Shown here in pieces: positions 10,588 through 21,383 of a DNA stretch of 64,000 nucleotides; the first letter of the stretch is position 1; each line of letters starts with the position of its first letter. The stretch is from Fusarium oxysporum f. sp. lycopersici 4287 (taxonomy: Eukaryota > Ascomycota > Sordariomycetes > Hypocreales > Nectriaceae), in assembly GCF_000149955.1 (NCBI RefSeq), contig NC_030995.1, positions 1,178,001 to 1,242,000 of the forward strand, given 5' to 3'. The position numbers and the translations under genes are program-made. The notes beneath the pieces are model-generated. The model was given only the letters and a program-made list of their open reading frames with translations, was not told the origin of the DNA and made no database searches.

Positions 10588-11181
10588 ATGTCAAGCCCAC
10601 TCTTTGGCATCGTCCCTGCGGGCCAACCACTCATCACAGAACCTTCTTCAACCCCCTCTCCAACCTCACTACTCTACGCTCTCCCCACCACAAAACACTT
10701 CTCACATATTGTTGTCTTTATGCTACCAGGCATAAGTCTTCCACCGAACACTGCCGCAGCAATCTACCTAGCAACAGCCGCCGATGTCGCAGCAGCAGCT
10801 CAGTCAGGCGGCACACCCAACTTCCGCTTTCTTGGAGGTATAGGCCCTGGAAAGGAGAGCGCGATGTTCAAGGTCAGCGGTGGAGGAGAGGCCAGCGATT
10901 TAGTAATTGGTGTATCAGTGGAGTCAGAAGAGTCTGTTGGCCAGCGCTTGCAAGAGCTCGCTGCCACTAAGTCTGGCAACTCATCAGGCGGCCAGCCCAG
11001 TACGGCTATACTCGCACAACGCATCATCCAAAACGCATTCAACTTTCTATCAAGCTTTAGCGGTACAGCAGGACCTGGTGGTGTTGAGGTTGTGCCGCTC
11101 AAAGCCTTTGAAAACTGGTGGCGCAAGTTTGAATCAAGAGTTCGGGCAGATCCTAGTTTCCTGGAGAAGCAGTCAGATTAG
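10588..11181 (+). CDS. OPI10: Hikeshi/Opi10 family protein
   Basis: A 197-residue intronless gene. The sequence runs MSSPLFGIVPAGQPL, FSHIVVFMLPGISLPPNTAA, FRFLGGIGPGKESAMFKV and ends with FENWWRKFESRVRADPSFL, the hallmarks of the Hikeshi (DUF775) family over its full length. Human Hikeshi carries Hsp70 into the nucleus during heat stress by binding FG nucleoporins; the yeast homologue Opi10 was found through an inositol-overproduction phenotype. The N-terminal beta domain and the C-terminal helix pair are both present. The linker at residues 125-140 is glycine and serine rich. ATG10588 is the only sensible start. It is convergent with YND1. Confidence 0.93.
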   Translation: MSSPLFGIVPAGQPLITEPSSTPSPTSLLYALPTTKHFSHIVVFMLPGISLPPNTAAAIYLATAADVAAAAQSGGTPNFRFLGGIGPGKESAMFKVSGGGEASDLVIGVSVESEESVGQRLQELAATKSGNSSGGQPSTAILAQRIIQNAFNFLSSFSGTAGPGGVEVVPLKAFENWWRKFESRVRADPSFLEKQSD

Positions 11182-11666
11182 TGTTGGCTTATGCGTATCT
11201 GGAAATGCCTGATCAAAGCTTCAAGGTGTATAACATTCGGGCAGGGAATATCTTCAACGGCGAAAAGGCGAGTCTGGCATGGCATCAGGGTGGGGATTAT
11301 AGTAAAATAGCAACAGACAAAAGCACCTGCTTTGAGCGACTGACAAAATCGATTAATTGAATACCAATTCACACAACTGAGCGGACGCCCCTACCGAGAA
11401 ACATCGTTGTGAAACACTCCCAGAAGCTCCAAACAAATAATGTAGTGTGATATCCAAGAGAGACTCCAATTTCGTCGCCAAACTCAACCAACAGATCAAC
11501 AACTGCCACGACTCTGTTTTATGGTATATGCGTTCTTTTGAACGCCATGTCTTTAATGCTCCTCCAGTTCCCACAAACTCCCCGACGCCGTGATGTTGAC
11601 CCCCAAAAAATACCAGATATATATAAATTTCGCATTAATACGTCCCCATGAATCAAATTGAAGCGC
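11182..11666. other. Convergent 3' flanks of OPI10 and YND1
   Basis: 485 bases between two converging genes. It contains AT-rich stretches typical of fungal 3' ends and no supported gene. Confidence 0.6.
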
Positions 11667-13743
11667 TCAATCTTCCCGTACAGGCGACATGAATGGACTC
11701 TTCGCACGAGTTGGGCTGCCGTTGCGGCTTTTTCGGCCAGCACTCAATAGTGAGGGCGATAGCCGTTCTCGACTTTCAGTCCGCACTACAAGCCCGGCAC
11801 GATCCATTGCTGACGGAGGGCGAGTGAGTTCGTCCGCGCGGCCTGCAGAGATACTAGGTGTTGCTAGACCCGATGTTCGTCCCTTTCGCGAGCCATTACT
11901 ACTGCTGTCCGAATGATCGTGTTCATCCGAATCAACATCGCCCAACTCAAAATCAGAGAAGTCACCCTCCTCCAATACTCTCTCATAAGATGGCCCCGAG
12001 TTTCGTCCGAAGAGCTTGTGGACAAGAGAGGAGCCGCGGCCTGGTTTCCCTGATCGCTTTCGCCGGCTAACCATGCTGAATATCTTTCTTCTTCGCTCAG
12101 GCTTGCGGAGCAAATAGGCGGCCAACAGAATTATCAGAACAAATGCGACGAGTCCACCGGTTGACTTTCCAGGCTTCTTCAGAAGATCTTCCAGGTCATC
12201 ATCATCGTCCTCGTCCCCTGTGTGGGGAGCGATAGGTGAAGAACCGGCGTGCTCAAAGTCCTTCGCTATCCCCTTATCCACATTGCTTCCAAAGCCGACA
12301 GGCAGCTCGGAACCGGATGGAGGAACTTGTCCGGCGGCGTATAGGACCATCTTACCCAAAGTCCAGCTTAATTCGATGCCATCGATTGTGTCCACCGGCC
12401 GGAAAGGGTCGTTAAATGACTTCTCACCATCGTCCTTAATGGTGTCGTTGGCTGCACCACCTTCGAGACCAACACGAGGGATGCCAATTCCGTCGTAGAG
12501 CATATTAATCAGCCATGAGGCCTTGAAACAAGCCAAACGGGCCTCGGCTGCCTTCTTTTCTGGTGATTTCTTGCGTTTATCAAGATCACCCTCAATGTCC
12601 GACCAATCGCGACTGCAGAATTCCATGACATTGTTCTGATATGTCGCCAGATCGTAAGCCTTGTGTTTTCCGCCAAAGACACCATGAGTTGTATGCCAGT
12701 ATTCCGAAACACCAACGAAGTGATTGATGTCGAAGTCGATGCCGGGTACATGCTGGCCGTTGACAAGGCAGGGCTGGTCTTCGCATGGCTTGTCTTTGCC
12801 CAGTAGAGGATAGGTCACCGTCAAACATTCGTCGAACTTTCCTGTACCAATCAAAACCGTCTTATCCGACTTTGATTCAACAAGTTCACCGTCTAGAGAA
12901 GTTCGCAAGCCATTAGGCATACAGGGGTCAGGCAGCTCGTGGGTAGAGTCAGTGTTGTAGTGTTCTTGTAGACGTTCGACATAACGGCTGCGGGCCTGAT
13001 TGGCACCAAATCCGAGCCAAGTTGCAGTGAACACTTTGTATTCGGATGGTGATCCGTCGAGTGTTCGCATGCGCACCATCTTCAAATCATCCGCATGCTT
13101 TGCGGATTCAGTTGCATTTGGAGCAAAGGCAATCTGAGCAGATGCGCCACCCATATCGAGGAAGCCGTAGGTGTGATGATCCTTGCCATGGTCGTGCTCC
13201 TCAGGGTGATCGAAGCCGCCCAGCAAATAATTCGCCGCTATCCAGCCGTACAGACCCTCGGTTTCGCCAGAGATAACCTGAATATGGGCATCGCAATCCG
13301 GAAGAATGAAATTCGTATTCGACTGCAAGTATGTGCACATTGATTTGAGGAGTGCCGACTGCTGAGGCTTTGGTAGCAATCGCATGCCGGCAGTTGCCAT
13401 GAGGTAAACGGGGGTCTCGGAAATCTTGCTGTCGGGGACTTCGTCGAGAGCGATATCGATCAGCTGCTGCAGATGATCGGGACCGATTTGCGCAGGCTTC
13501 TCTGCAAAACTCGAAACTCCAGGATGGATCTTCTTGTTTTCCTTGAGCTTGATCTTGGGGAGAGACTTGAGCTCGGCAGTCGACGCATCTTTGGCAGCTT
13601 TGGCGTGATTCTTCCACTTGTAGATGTATACTCGAGTTCCTGAGGAACCAGCGTCAAGAATGACGCCATATTGTGCTGTATGGGACACAACTGTCAGTCA
13701 AAGTCTACCAACAAGAAGGCGAATACCGACATGATTTACCCAT
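11667..13743 (-). CDS. YND1: GDA1/CD39 family apyrase, Ynd1-like
   Basis: Golgi nucleoside di/triphosphatase that removes GDP and UDP left by glycosyltransferases. Exons 13743-13740 and 13675-11667 give 670 aa. The first exon is only four bases (ATGG); the intron has a GTAAAT donor, a CTGAC branch site and a CAG acceptor, and the product starts MAQYGVILDAGSSGTRVY. Apyrase conserved regions follow: DAGSSGTRVY, MATAGMRLLP, ETEGLYGWIAANYLLG and LDMGGASAQIAF. A single membrane segment (GGLVAFVLIILLAAYLL, about residues 500-520) is followed by a basic, serine-rich cytosolic tail, as in yeast Ynd1 and unlike Gda1, which has its anchor at the N-terminus. If the intron is not used, an ATG at 13688 would give MSHTAQYG instead. 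Confidence 0.92.
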
Positions 13744-14862
13744 TAGGGTAGAAGATTGAGGTTGTTCAGTTCTGACAGGTGCAACAGCGACGATAAAGAC
13801 GGAGCAAATTAGATATGAGTTGGCGTAGCTTATTTGATCGTCGCGAATGTTCTTCTTGATAAGTATACCGCAATCGGCGTTGGACGAGCTGTTTCGAACG
13901 TTATGCGACGTTTCGTGATGTTGCGATACGGGGTGGATCCCTAATTGAGCGAAGTTGATGATATTTCGACTTTGACGATAGCGAGAGCGTCGAGAAGATG
14001 AAACGATATTAAACTAGAGGCCGGCCCCCGAAAAGATGTGGTTGAATAGGTCTAGCAGGTGAAGCGAGTGTCGAGCATCATTCGGATGCGTAAGCGAGTG
14101 GAAGTTGGAGGTATAAAGTTGCAAACAAGAGTCGTAGAACAAGATTCCAACAATGACAGGGACGCAGAATTGAACAAGGCCAAAAGAGGGTTAGCGAGGA
14201 TGAAGTTTGACAAGGATTCGACGAAGACACGAGACGGGAAGTGGATTTGGTGTCGAATTGATTGGATTATTGCGCACGGCGCAGTAGGACAACTGGTGAT
14301 TCAAGATAAGGCCGTTGATAAGATGATAAGGGGGAAAAGGGACGAAAACAAAAACACAGGGGGGATTGCTTCGATTCCGTTGGCTCGCTGGAATGGAGTC
14401 TGTACAGTATGCGGAATGGCGTCAGTAGTGCATACGCGGCCATGCCATCGTTAAGCTTTCCATCACGTGAAAGTCTAAGAATAGACATCCGCATGTGGTG
14501 AGGTCCGATAAGGACATTGTTCACTTACAGTTTGATGGACCGAATGGCATCCCATGACCACAATCTATTTTAAAAGAAATATTTACCTATATTCGAGTGT
14601 ATCATCTTTATCCGCATCCGCTCATTGCAATCTATCTATATCCTCTCTTGCTCATGAAACATGAAAGACGCCCCTATCTGTCCCAGACAACCAGATAACC
14701 ACCTGTTAGAGACGAGAAAACATGATGAAATGAAGGAAATAAAAATCAAGATATGACCCGGGGTAATAAAAAAACCAAAAAGATTCCGCGAAATATCCTC
14801 AACAAACGATCCCAACCTAATCTGTCTCGATATTAAGAACGATCCATTTCAGCATAGCCCAG
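13744..14862. other. Intergenic region upstream of YND1
   Basis: 1.1 kb that includes the YND1 promoter and the 3' flank of the orphan gene. A 131-codon plus-strand open frame (14059-14454) is basic and low in complexity, with no domain, and I do not call it a gene. Confidence 0.55.
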
Positions 14863-15813
14863 CTAGATTTCACTATCCTCCAGCCTTACCACATCAGAAG
14901 TCTTGTTCTGCAATCCCGTATGCGTGTTGTACTGCTCACGAAGCCCAGGGTACTTTCTCTCATACCACTGAATGCGGGCTTGCAGCCACAGCATGGTCGT
15001 TTGAAGTCCCTTTAATACCTGCAGCAGGGGAACAGGATCTTGTAGAATTGGACTCCAGCACTCCCATTCATGTGTTTGGCAGTACAGCTTGAAGGCAAAC
15101 TCTTTCGCTACGAGTATTTGCTGCTCTAGCTCCGTTCTGGTTTCCGTTAGCTGTTCGCAATTTCTCCGGATCGTCTGTATGCGTGTCTCGAGACGAAGAA
15201 TATCAATATCATCTTGGACGACATGACTTGGACCTATCAGAGGTTGAGGAACACAAGATTCATCCAATAGTATCTTGAGATCCCGCTCATATTCAACAGT
15301 TCCATTTCTCTGTGCATGAGGCGTGTCTCTGTGTTGGTGATCAGAGCCCTTCGCATTATCGAGCACAGGGTCAGAAACAAGAATGAATTTGCCGCTCTCC
15401 CCGGGTGGATGAGAGTCATCAGTGACAGGAACTGGACGAGAACCAGGAGCTTCATGCTGGTGCGCTGACTGACTTCGCTCAAGTCTCTCCCGGGAATATA
15501 TATCTGTGTTGTCACCTGGTAGCTCCGCTGGTACAGGTGAAAGCCGTTGCAGTTCCATGGCGGGACGTGATATGGTGATCGGAGGCGACACCGTACCTTG
15601 GATTTTGGCTTGTTCAGCGAGATATTGTGCTCGTAAGTTCTGAACTTTACCCCCAGCCCTTCTCAGCTTGTGCCATTCCCTGGTTGTCTCCCTGATGCGC
15701 GCGAATATTTGCACAGGTTTCCCGCCATCTCCCGAGCCTGATGGCTCAGATGACGGCAAACACAGTGACAATTGGGTATGCCATTTAATTCTAGCGATGA
15801 AGCTGTCTTGCAT
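14863..15813 (-). CDS. Hypothetical protein with C-terminal helical region (orphan)
   Basis: A 316-codon open frame with no family I recognise. Residues 1-65 are mixed and basic (IFARIRETTREWHKLRRAGG). Residues 70-185 are polar and proline/serine rich, probably disordered. Residues 195-300 look helical, with heptad-like spacing in LETRIQTIRRNCEQLTETR and a Trp-rich stretch (HEWECWSPILQDPVPLLQ, then TTMLWLQARIQWYERKYPG). The length and the helical C-terminal pattern argue for a real gene, but no splice signals confirm it, and the start could lie in an upstream exon because a CAG acceptor-like site stands just before ATG15813. Its neighbours (YND1, HEI10) give no functional hint. Confidence 0.55.
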   Translation of the reverse strand: MQDSFIARIKWHTQLSLCLPSSEPSGSGDGGKPVQIFARIRETTREWHKLRRAGGKVQNLRAQYLAEQAKIQGTVSPPITISRPAMELQRLSPVPAELPGDNTDIYSRERLERSQSAHQHEAPGSRPVPVTDDSHPPGESGKFILVSDPVLDNAKGSDHQHRDTPHAQRNGTVEYERDLKILLDESCVPQPLIGPSHVVQDDIDILRLETRIQTIRRNCEQLTETRTELEQQILVAKEFAFKLYCQTHEWECWSPILQDPVPLLQVLKGLQTTMLWLQARIQWYERKYPGLREQYNTHTGLQNKTSDVVRLEDSEI

Positions 15814-16207
15814 GTTTGATCACCTGTTGTAAAAGTATATGATGTTCGAAATAAGTGCTGTTCTCCCGACAGAGAAGAGGAGATCCAGTCTAGAATGCTG
15901 TGGAAGCTGCTGTATTTAATGTCTACGATTCAGTCACGACGTACTGAAAATGCATATAAGATTTCTTAACAGTTATTGTGTTCTCATCAAAGTCATTGAT
16001 CGAACATATTTTCTATCAGTGTGAACAAAGCGCCAAACCAGAACACTGTTGAGTACATGACAAGCAAAATAACTATTGAATTTCCCCTCCTTTGTTCTAA
16101 AGTATCAGATACTACCACTAATGCAGGCCTTGAGAAAAAAGCGACGGAAGAGAGCGCAATAAGCTTGATGCCCTGAATGCGGTCACTTTTTTACTGTCCT
16201 GTCCATT
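15814..16207. other. Intergenic region between orphan gene and HEI10
   Basis: 394 bases, AT-rich, holding the promoter of the orphan gene and the 3' end of the HEI10-like gene. Nothing else is seen. Confidence 0.6.
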
Positions 16208-17423
16208 TCATAGATGCCTTGAGGGCATATCCAATGCTGGTGGGTTATTCGCTTGGCTGACTTTGATACCGGATGTTAGTCCAACACTTGCCAGACTACC
16301 CCGATGATGACTGAAGCCCGGAGCAAACGTGTTTGTAGACTGCCTTGTACCGCCAAAACTAGGAATTGGGGTTCCTGCGAGAGTTGGCAATGTCGTCGTT
16401 TGGTATACGGATGTTGTGTTGATGCCAGATCGGCGGAGGCCACCAACAGGGGCCTCTGATGTATTGCCTGTCATACGTCAGCAAGTACTGTCGGTTGATG
16501 AAATGAATGCTCACAATGGGATGACCCTCCTAGTCGTGGCCAATGGTTTCCTTCTCTTGCCATATTTGTATAGTTTCGTAAGAGGCCGGTGTTCATTCCT
16601 GAGATATCAATGCGATGACTCTGGCTAAAGGCTGGCGGAGGGATACTTTCAGCATTGCTTTGTGTAGGCAAGCTAACTTCATAGCCTGAGTCGATCTGGG
16701 TTGTTTGTAAGGTTGAGTCAACAGCATCCGATGCTGCCCTCTGAATCTGACCAAGCTCAGCCTTTCTCTTGACTTTGTCGTAGAGTTCTTGTAACTGCAG
16801 GACCTTGCGACTTTTGTCTTTATAAGCTCGGGAGATTTCGCCATTCTTGCGCCGCAGAGCATCCTGTTCTGCTGCTAGACCTGCTCTGTGTCAGCTGAAT
16901 AGATGCGAATTTGAGAGGAGTAGAGCACTAACTTGACAACTTGTGGTGAAGACCTTCGATCTCCGAATTAGCTTCGTTCACGGTCTTCTCGAGGCGGACG
17001 CTGAGATTTGAGTACTTGTCGGTCAGGGTTTTGTATAAATGCTGCTGGTAATAGATGTCTTGGGTGGTCTGGTAAGCCCAGAAGCTGAGAGCCCGACCGG
17101 CACATTCCATGATAACGTTGGGGCTCAGTCCGCTTAAAACACTGGTCTTGTAGTCTTCACTTGGATTCAGGTTCGTAATCACGGCGTCGTCCGGATTGGT
17201 TAGTTGCGAGTGGCAGGCAGGGCATGTGTTGCGGCGATCAGCTTCCTGTCCGTTGACACCGAATCGCTGGGCGCATTCCATGCAGAAGATATGGCTGTTA
17301 ATTTTGATGTCAGAAGGCCGCTGGCTTCTGAATGTCATATGCTTACCTGCATGTCGTTACAAGTGCACGTTCGCTCAGCTCTCTTCGACATTTGAGGTTA
17401 TTGCATGTGAGTGCGTGCTCCAT
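16208..17423 (-). CDS. HEI10: HEI10/CCNB1IP1-like RING protein of meiotic crossover control
   Basis: Four exons (17423-17347, 17294-16933, 16880-16515, 16467-16208) encode 354 aa. Each junction was chosen because it keeps the frame: GTAAGC...CAG, GTTAGT...CAG and GTGAGC...CAG. Exon 1 starts MEHALTCNNLKCRRELSERA and joins to SHIFCMECAQRFG and NTCPACHSQL, completing a C3HC4 RING at residues 7-55. Then come AGRALSFWAYQTTQDIYYQQ, a long coiled coil with SEIEGLHHKLS and DALRRKNGEISRAYKDKSRK, and a serine/proline-rich tail with arginines. This order is the HEI10/CCNB1IP1 signature; in Sordaria and plants HEI10 marks recombination sites and promotes crossovers through SUMO or ubiquitin ligation. The second acceptor is slightly uncertain, as three AG sites lie within 12 bases; the chosen one gives SLAAEQDALRRKN, matching the family. 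Confidence 0.88.
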
Positions 17424-17947
17424 GTCTGCTCTTCTGTGATTCTACGCCCGCGTCACGAAAAAGGACCGTGCCCAAGAATGGTTTTTTTGATGGAAGGGGA
17501 TGGTTTACGGTTCATCTTGAGGATAGGAACGGCATGGCTGATAATAACAGAGGTGGGAAGGAAGAGCACCGCGATGATGCCTTCCAGATGTGGAAGTTCA
17601 AGCTTACACTTCAAATCACCTCGACAATGGAATGGAGAAACTGAAAACAGAGACAATAAGTTAAGGGACCTTAGCTAAGGTACTCAAGCATCAAGAGATA
17701 TGTATGTATTTGCATATAGATACTACCTAAGGTAGGCAAAGTAAAGTACCTAGGTAGTCATACTGTAGATACCTCAAGTAGAGTGAAGCAACGTAAAGCA
17801 AGTAAAGGGTCGTGACCTCGTTTCATTGTCGTAAGCTGTGATCCGGCCAAAGGAGACGACCTGCGTCCCCAGGGGTGCATGATGCCCCTATACCCACTCA
17901 GAGTCGGGAATCGCATGTAAAAATACATCGAGAAAGGTACATTTTCG
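17424..17947. promoter_or_regulatory. HEI10 upstream region with a cluster of palindromes
   Basis: Between the HEI10 start and the 3' end of the zinc-cluster gene. It carries CCTTAGCTAAGG (17669-17680, perfect 12-bp palindrome), CTACCTAAGGTAG (17723-17735) and TACCTAGGTA (17747-17756, perfect 10-bp palindrome), with further TACCT copies to 17774. They look like dyad sites or a remnant of an inverted element. No protein is assigned. Confidence 0.5.
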
Positions 17948-18809
17948 TCATCTCATTTCAAGTGAGCCGTAGATTCCGCGCTCATCCTCATACATCGAGT
18001 GTTGCATCGGAGTGACCAAGTCATGGCCATATGGCTGACCCTCCATCATAGATGGCACGGGCACTGAGCTCCATTGCCGTGAGCTATAGTCCCACCAGGT
18101 TTGTTGTGTGAGATAGCCGGACCCATCATTGGTTTCAAGTTGTTCGGTGGGTATCTCAAATTCAAGCTCTCCGATGAGTGAGTCGAGGTCAGCCTCGAGA
18201 GAAGACTGAAGTTCCAGGAGGGAGTCTGATGGTACCAGAGATGTGTCTGGCTTGGGAAATGATGACTCGAGAGGTGGCGATGGAAGAGGATCTCCAAGTG
18301 AACATTGTGATTGAGCCAGGAGGTTGATAAGTTCCTGTTTGTCCATGGTCCGCAGTGCAGAAACGTCATGGTTTGGGTAAAGGCGCCGAAGCACTGACCG
18401 ACACTCCTCGAGAGATTGTGCCAAGCTATCCAGAGCCCTGGAGGACGGTTAGCTGAAGAGATCTTCGGTTTTTGACATGTCACCTACTTTCTGGATGGAA
18501 TCATTCGTTGGCGATGTTTATCATAAGAGCAGCTCTTTGGAGCTCGGCTGGTGATGCATTGGCCGCATGGCAGCTTGCCATCGCAGCGGATCTTTCTTCG
18601 TTTGCACTCGGTACAGGCGTGGGGAGTCGTTATGCGCCGTGTGCCGGCGACCCTGGGTCTTGCATTGCTGGAAGCAGCGGGCTGCTTTTTGGGAATGATG
18701 CCCTGGACTTCGGTGCTGTTAGAACATGGAGACGACGATGATGTGTTGAGGTTGACTTACAGGTGTGAAAGGAGCCACCAGCGGCAACCTTGGTACTTGA
18801 GGGAGACAT
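17948..18809 (-). CDS. Short Zn2Cys6 transcription factor without a visible effector domain
   Basis: Exons 18809-18761, 18707-18488 and 18437-17948 give 252 aa. The binuclear zinc cluster is complete: CTECKRRKIRCDGKLPCGQC, then six residues and SCSYDK, read in two parts with six cysteines in the standard spacing. A linker (PSRKALDSLAQSLEECRSVL) and RRLYPNHDVSALRTMDKQEL follow, a type known from large fungal regulators. Those usually continue for 600 or more residues with a fungal_trans domain; here the protein stops after an acidic, glutamine- and tryptophan-containing tail ending GIYGSLEMR. The first intron's acceptor is uncertain: the obvious CAG at 18716 breaks the frame, so I used the AAG ending at 18708. 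No coding continuation is visible between 17948 and HEI10. The target genes are unknown. Confidence 0.8.
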
Positions 18810-19770
18810 GTTAACAAGGAGTTGACAGCGCTAGTCAGGAAGATAATCCTATTGTGCAAGCCACGAAGAGAAAGGGCCCCCAAACTTTGATCTGTGTAAG
18901 GCTGGACACCACACTTATTAAGTAGTGCTGTTAGTGAAGCAGGTCTGCCAAGTACTTTAGAGTAGCGGCGACGATGTTACTGTCGAGCCGGCGCCACCCC
19001 TAGCAGATAATGCGGAGAAGGACGCTGCAAGACGTACGGGAATGGATCGTGGGGAACAGGAGAGCAGGGTCCTCATTCGTGGGATGATGCAAGTCCTTGA
19101 AATGGACGCATGAAGAGGGACGATCCAGAGCGTATGGGGTAGCGTAGCATAACACGACACGACACGACACAACACTACGCAGCAGACAACTGTTTTTGCC
19201 CGGAGAGATGAGAGGGGGGCGGCTATGACATTTGACTATGCCCAAGTAATGGGACGTGAAATTAAGAGCAGGTTAAACTCAGGGTCCTTTCTGTTGACGA
19301 TTGTCTTCGGGCATGTCGACCCATTTGGAAATGCCTGCAGAGGTGATTTGCTCAGAGTAGGACGAGACAGGACGTGATCTGCTGGGCCGCCTCCACGACA
19401 GATCAGTTTCTGCGCGTCATTTCGTGTATTGTACCCGAGGTTAATTAGACGCTTCTGCATTGCATCGAGACCGGTGAAAGACAGCACCGGTAATATCTGT
19501 ATCCGTAAGAATACACGAATACTCTCAAGACATCAAACCAACAATCACAATGAGGCAGGGCAGGGCATGGCAGGGCAGACAAGCAAGGCATGGTGATGTG
19601 AGGTGACGATTCAGGAGTATCTGCAGTTCCAGCGTCGAGTCCAGCCCAGCCGAGCCCAACGCTATCCCCTCACCATTGCAAGCCAATCCAACCCAACCCA
19701 GCCCTTAATGACGGGCATATTGGCTTGGGCGGCCCGAAGCATTCACGGCAGTCGACTGGTGGCTGCAACG

Positions 19771-19773
<3 letters not shown>

Positions 19774-19803
<30 letters not shown>
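19774..19803 (+). repeat. (TAG)10 microsatellite
   Basis: Ten perfect TAG trinucleotide units, followed by imperfect CAGAAGCAG. It lies in non-coding DNA. Confidence 0.95.
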
Positions 19804-20665
19804 CAGAAGCAGAGTCCAAGCTTGTAAGCAAGATCTCCAAGAGGCCTCGGCGTTGCGGTAGCTCCCTTATTCCCGAAGAGTAACAGTAGCATCGCCTCGC
19901 ATCCATCGCTCCCTCGTCATGCTTCATCAACACCAGCACCTTGCAAGTCCAAGTCGGTGGATGGGGACGTGATGGGATGGGATGACTGCGGTGGCTTAAT
20001 GCGACAGGCAACAGGGCAGTAAAAGGCCACGAGATGAAGGGGCCAGAGGGTCGCGCTGCATGGCCCAGATGCATGTACATGTAGTTCGAGCCGCCGATTG
20101 CTGCCCTATCACGTTTATCCATGCCCTGGCCCCCTGGTCGATTTGCATTTATCCAGGAACCACATCTCAAGCTTCCTATTTCGGACTTAGCAATTTTATG
20201 GTTAAGTTGACAAGTTACAGGGAATTTCTGGGGAAGAGAGTCAATCGATGAACCAACATTCACTGAGTGATCTGCTTTGACTGTACAATTGAGGCGTACG
20301 TACGTGTTGGGTTGACAAGCGAGATCGTGTACTACATAGAGTGGATTACATGTTGGCTCGTATATGTAAGAGATCTATCTATCTTTCTGCCAGATCGACC
20401 GTCAATCTTTGAGCTCTCACAACACAACACAAAATGGAATAAAATAAAATAACCAAAAAAAAAATCAAAAAAATCAAATGTAATTCCGCTCTCCCTGATT
20501 AATTTTCCGTCAAGCGCTATATCATGCAGGTATTCATCCGATGTTACCACTCGCCTCTCCATTGACCTTAGTCTTGCCTTAGTAATTAACCACATCACAC
20601 ATCACCTTGCTTTTAGAACAAAAGCGCGCACTTCACGCACGCACGCAGGCACAAGCAAAGCGAAG

Positions 20666-20695
20666 CAAATCAAATCAAATCAAATCAAATCAAAT
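20666..20695 (+). repeat. (CAAAT)6 pentanucleotide repeat
   Basis: Six perfect CAAAT units in non-coding DNA, next to a stretch of GCACGCAGGCACAAGC-type imperfect repeats. Confidence 0.95.
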
Positions 20696-21363
20696 CAGGC
20701 AAGGCAAGCGATTCGTTCACATGGACAACCTCCGAGGATGGGACACCAACTTCCCCAAGGTACGGAGTACAGAACGCACTCTTGTCAAAAATGAGCCTCG
20801 CATCGCGCGTGTGATCATTAATCGACCCATCGGAGACTTCTTTCATACCACTCACAGAACTCTGGTTAATACTCCCTCTACCAAGGGTCTGGGATCCTCG
20901 GCCCGTTTCTCTGAATCCCCTCCAGCTCCACGACTTCTACCCCGGGTTTTCCCCTCCAAGCCCTCCAACTGTTTCGGACCCTGGTTACCTTTCAGGGAAG
21001 GTGACCGTGATCCGGCTGGATAATAGTCCTGATACCGAACTCCGTGTCCACTGCTCGTCACGCTCCACGAGACTCGGAGACTCCCTTCAGAGGCCCGCTC
21101 ACTGCTCTCTTCAGTTTACAAAGACCTGGGATCCCCGGCGCCAAGATTCATCCACTTCAGAATGAGCCGGCCTGATTTACCGACCATGTTCCCACGTGAG
21201 TTGGCTATCGGAACACTCTGGCAGGCTCTCGCCCGCTGTCCTCAGCCTCGGCGCGAGAAATGGTCGTCTCTGCCCCTCCGGCCGGATGGGTCTGACTGTA
21301 ACAAGCCATTCCAAACAGCTTCGTGATTCTACCCTCATCTAATTCATCGACATGTACGGATAC

Positions 21364-21383
21364 GTCTGTCTGTCTGTCTGTCT
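21364..21383 (+). repeat. (GTCT)5 tetranucleotide repeat
   Basis: Five perfect GTCT units in non-coding DNA, shortly after ATG21352. Confidence 0.95.

Noticed and set aside
14059..14454. 131-codon plus-strand frame upstream of YND1
   Set aside because: Basic, low-complexity composition, no domain, no splice or leader signals.
19670..20263. 197-codon minus-strand frame in the gene desert
   Set aside because: It translates the TAG microsatellite (as Thr run) and other simple repeats; no conserved motif.
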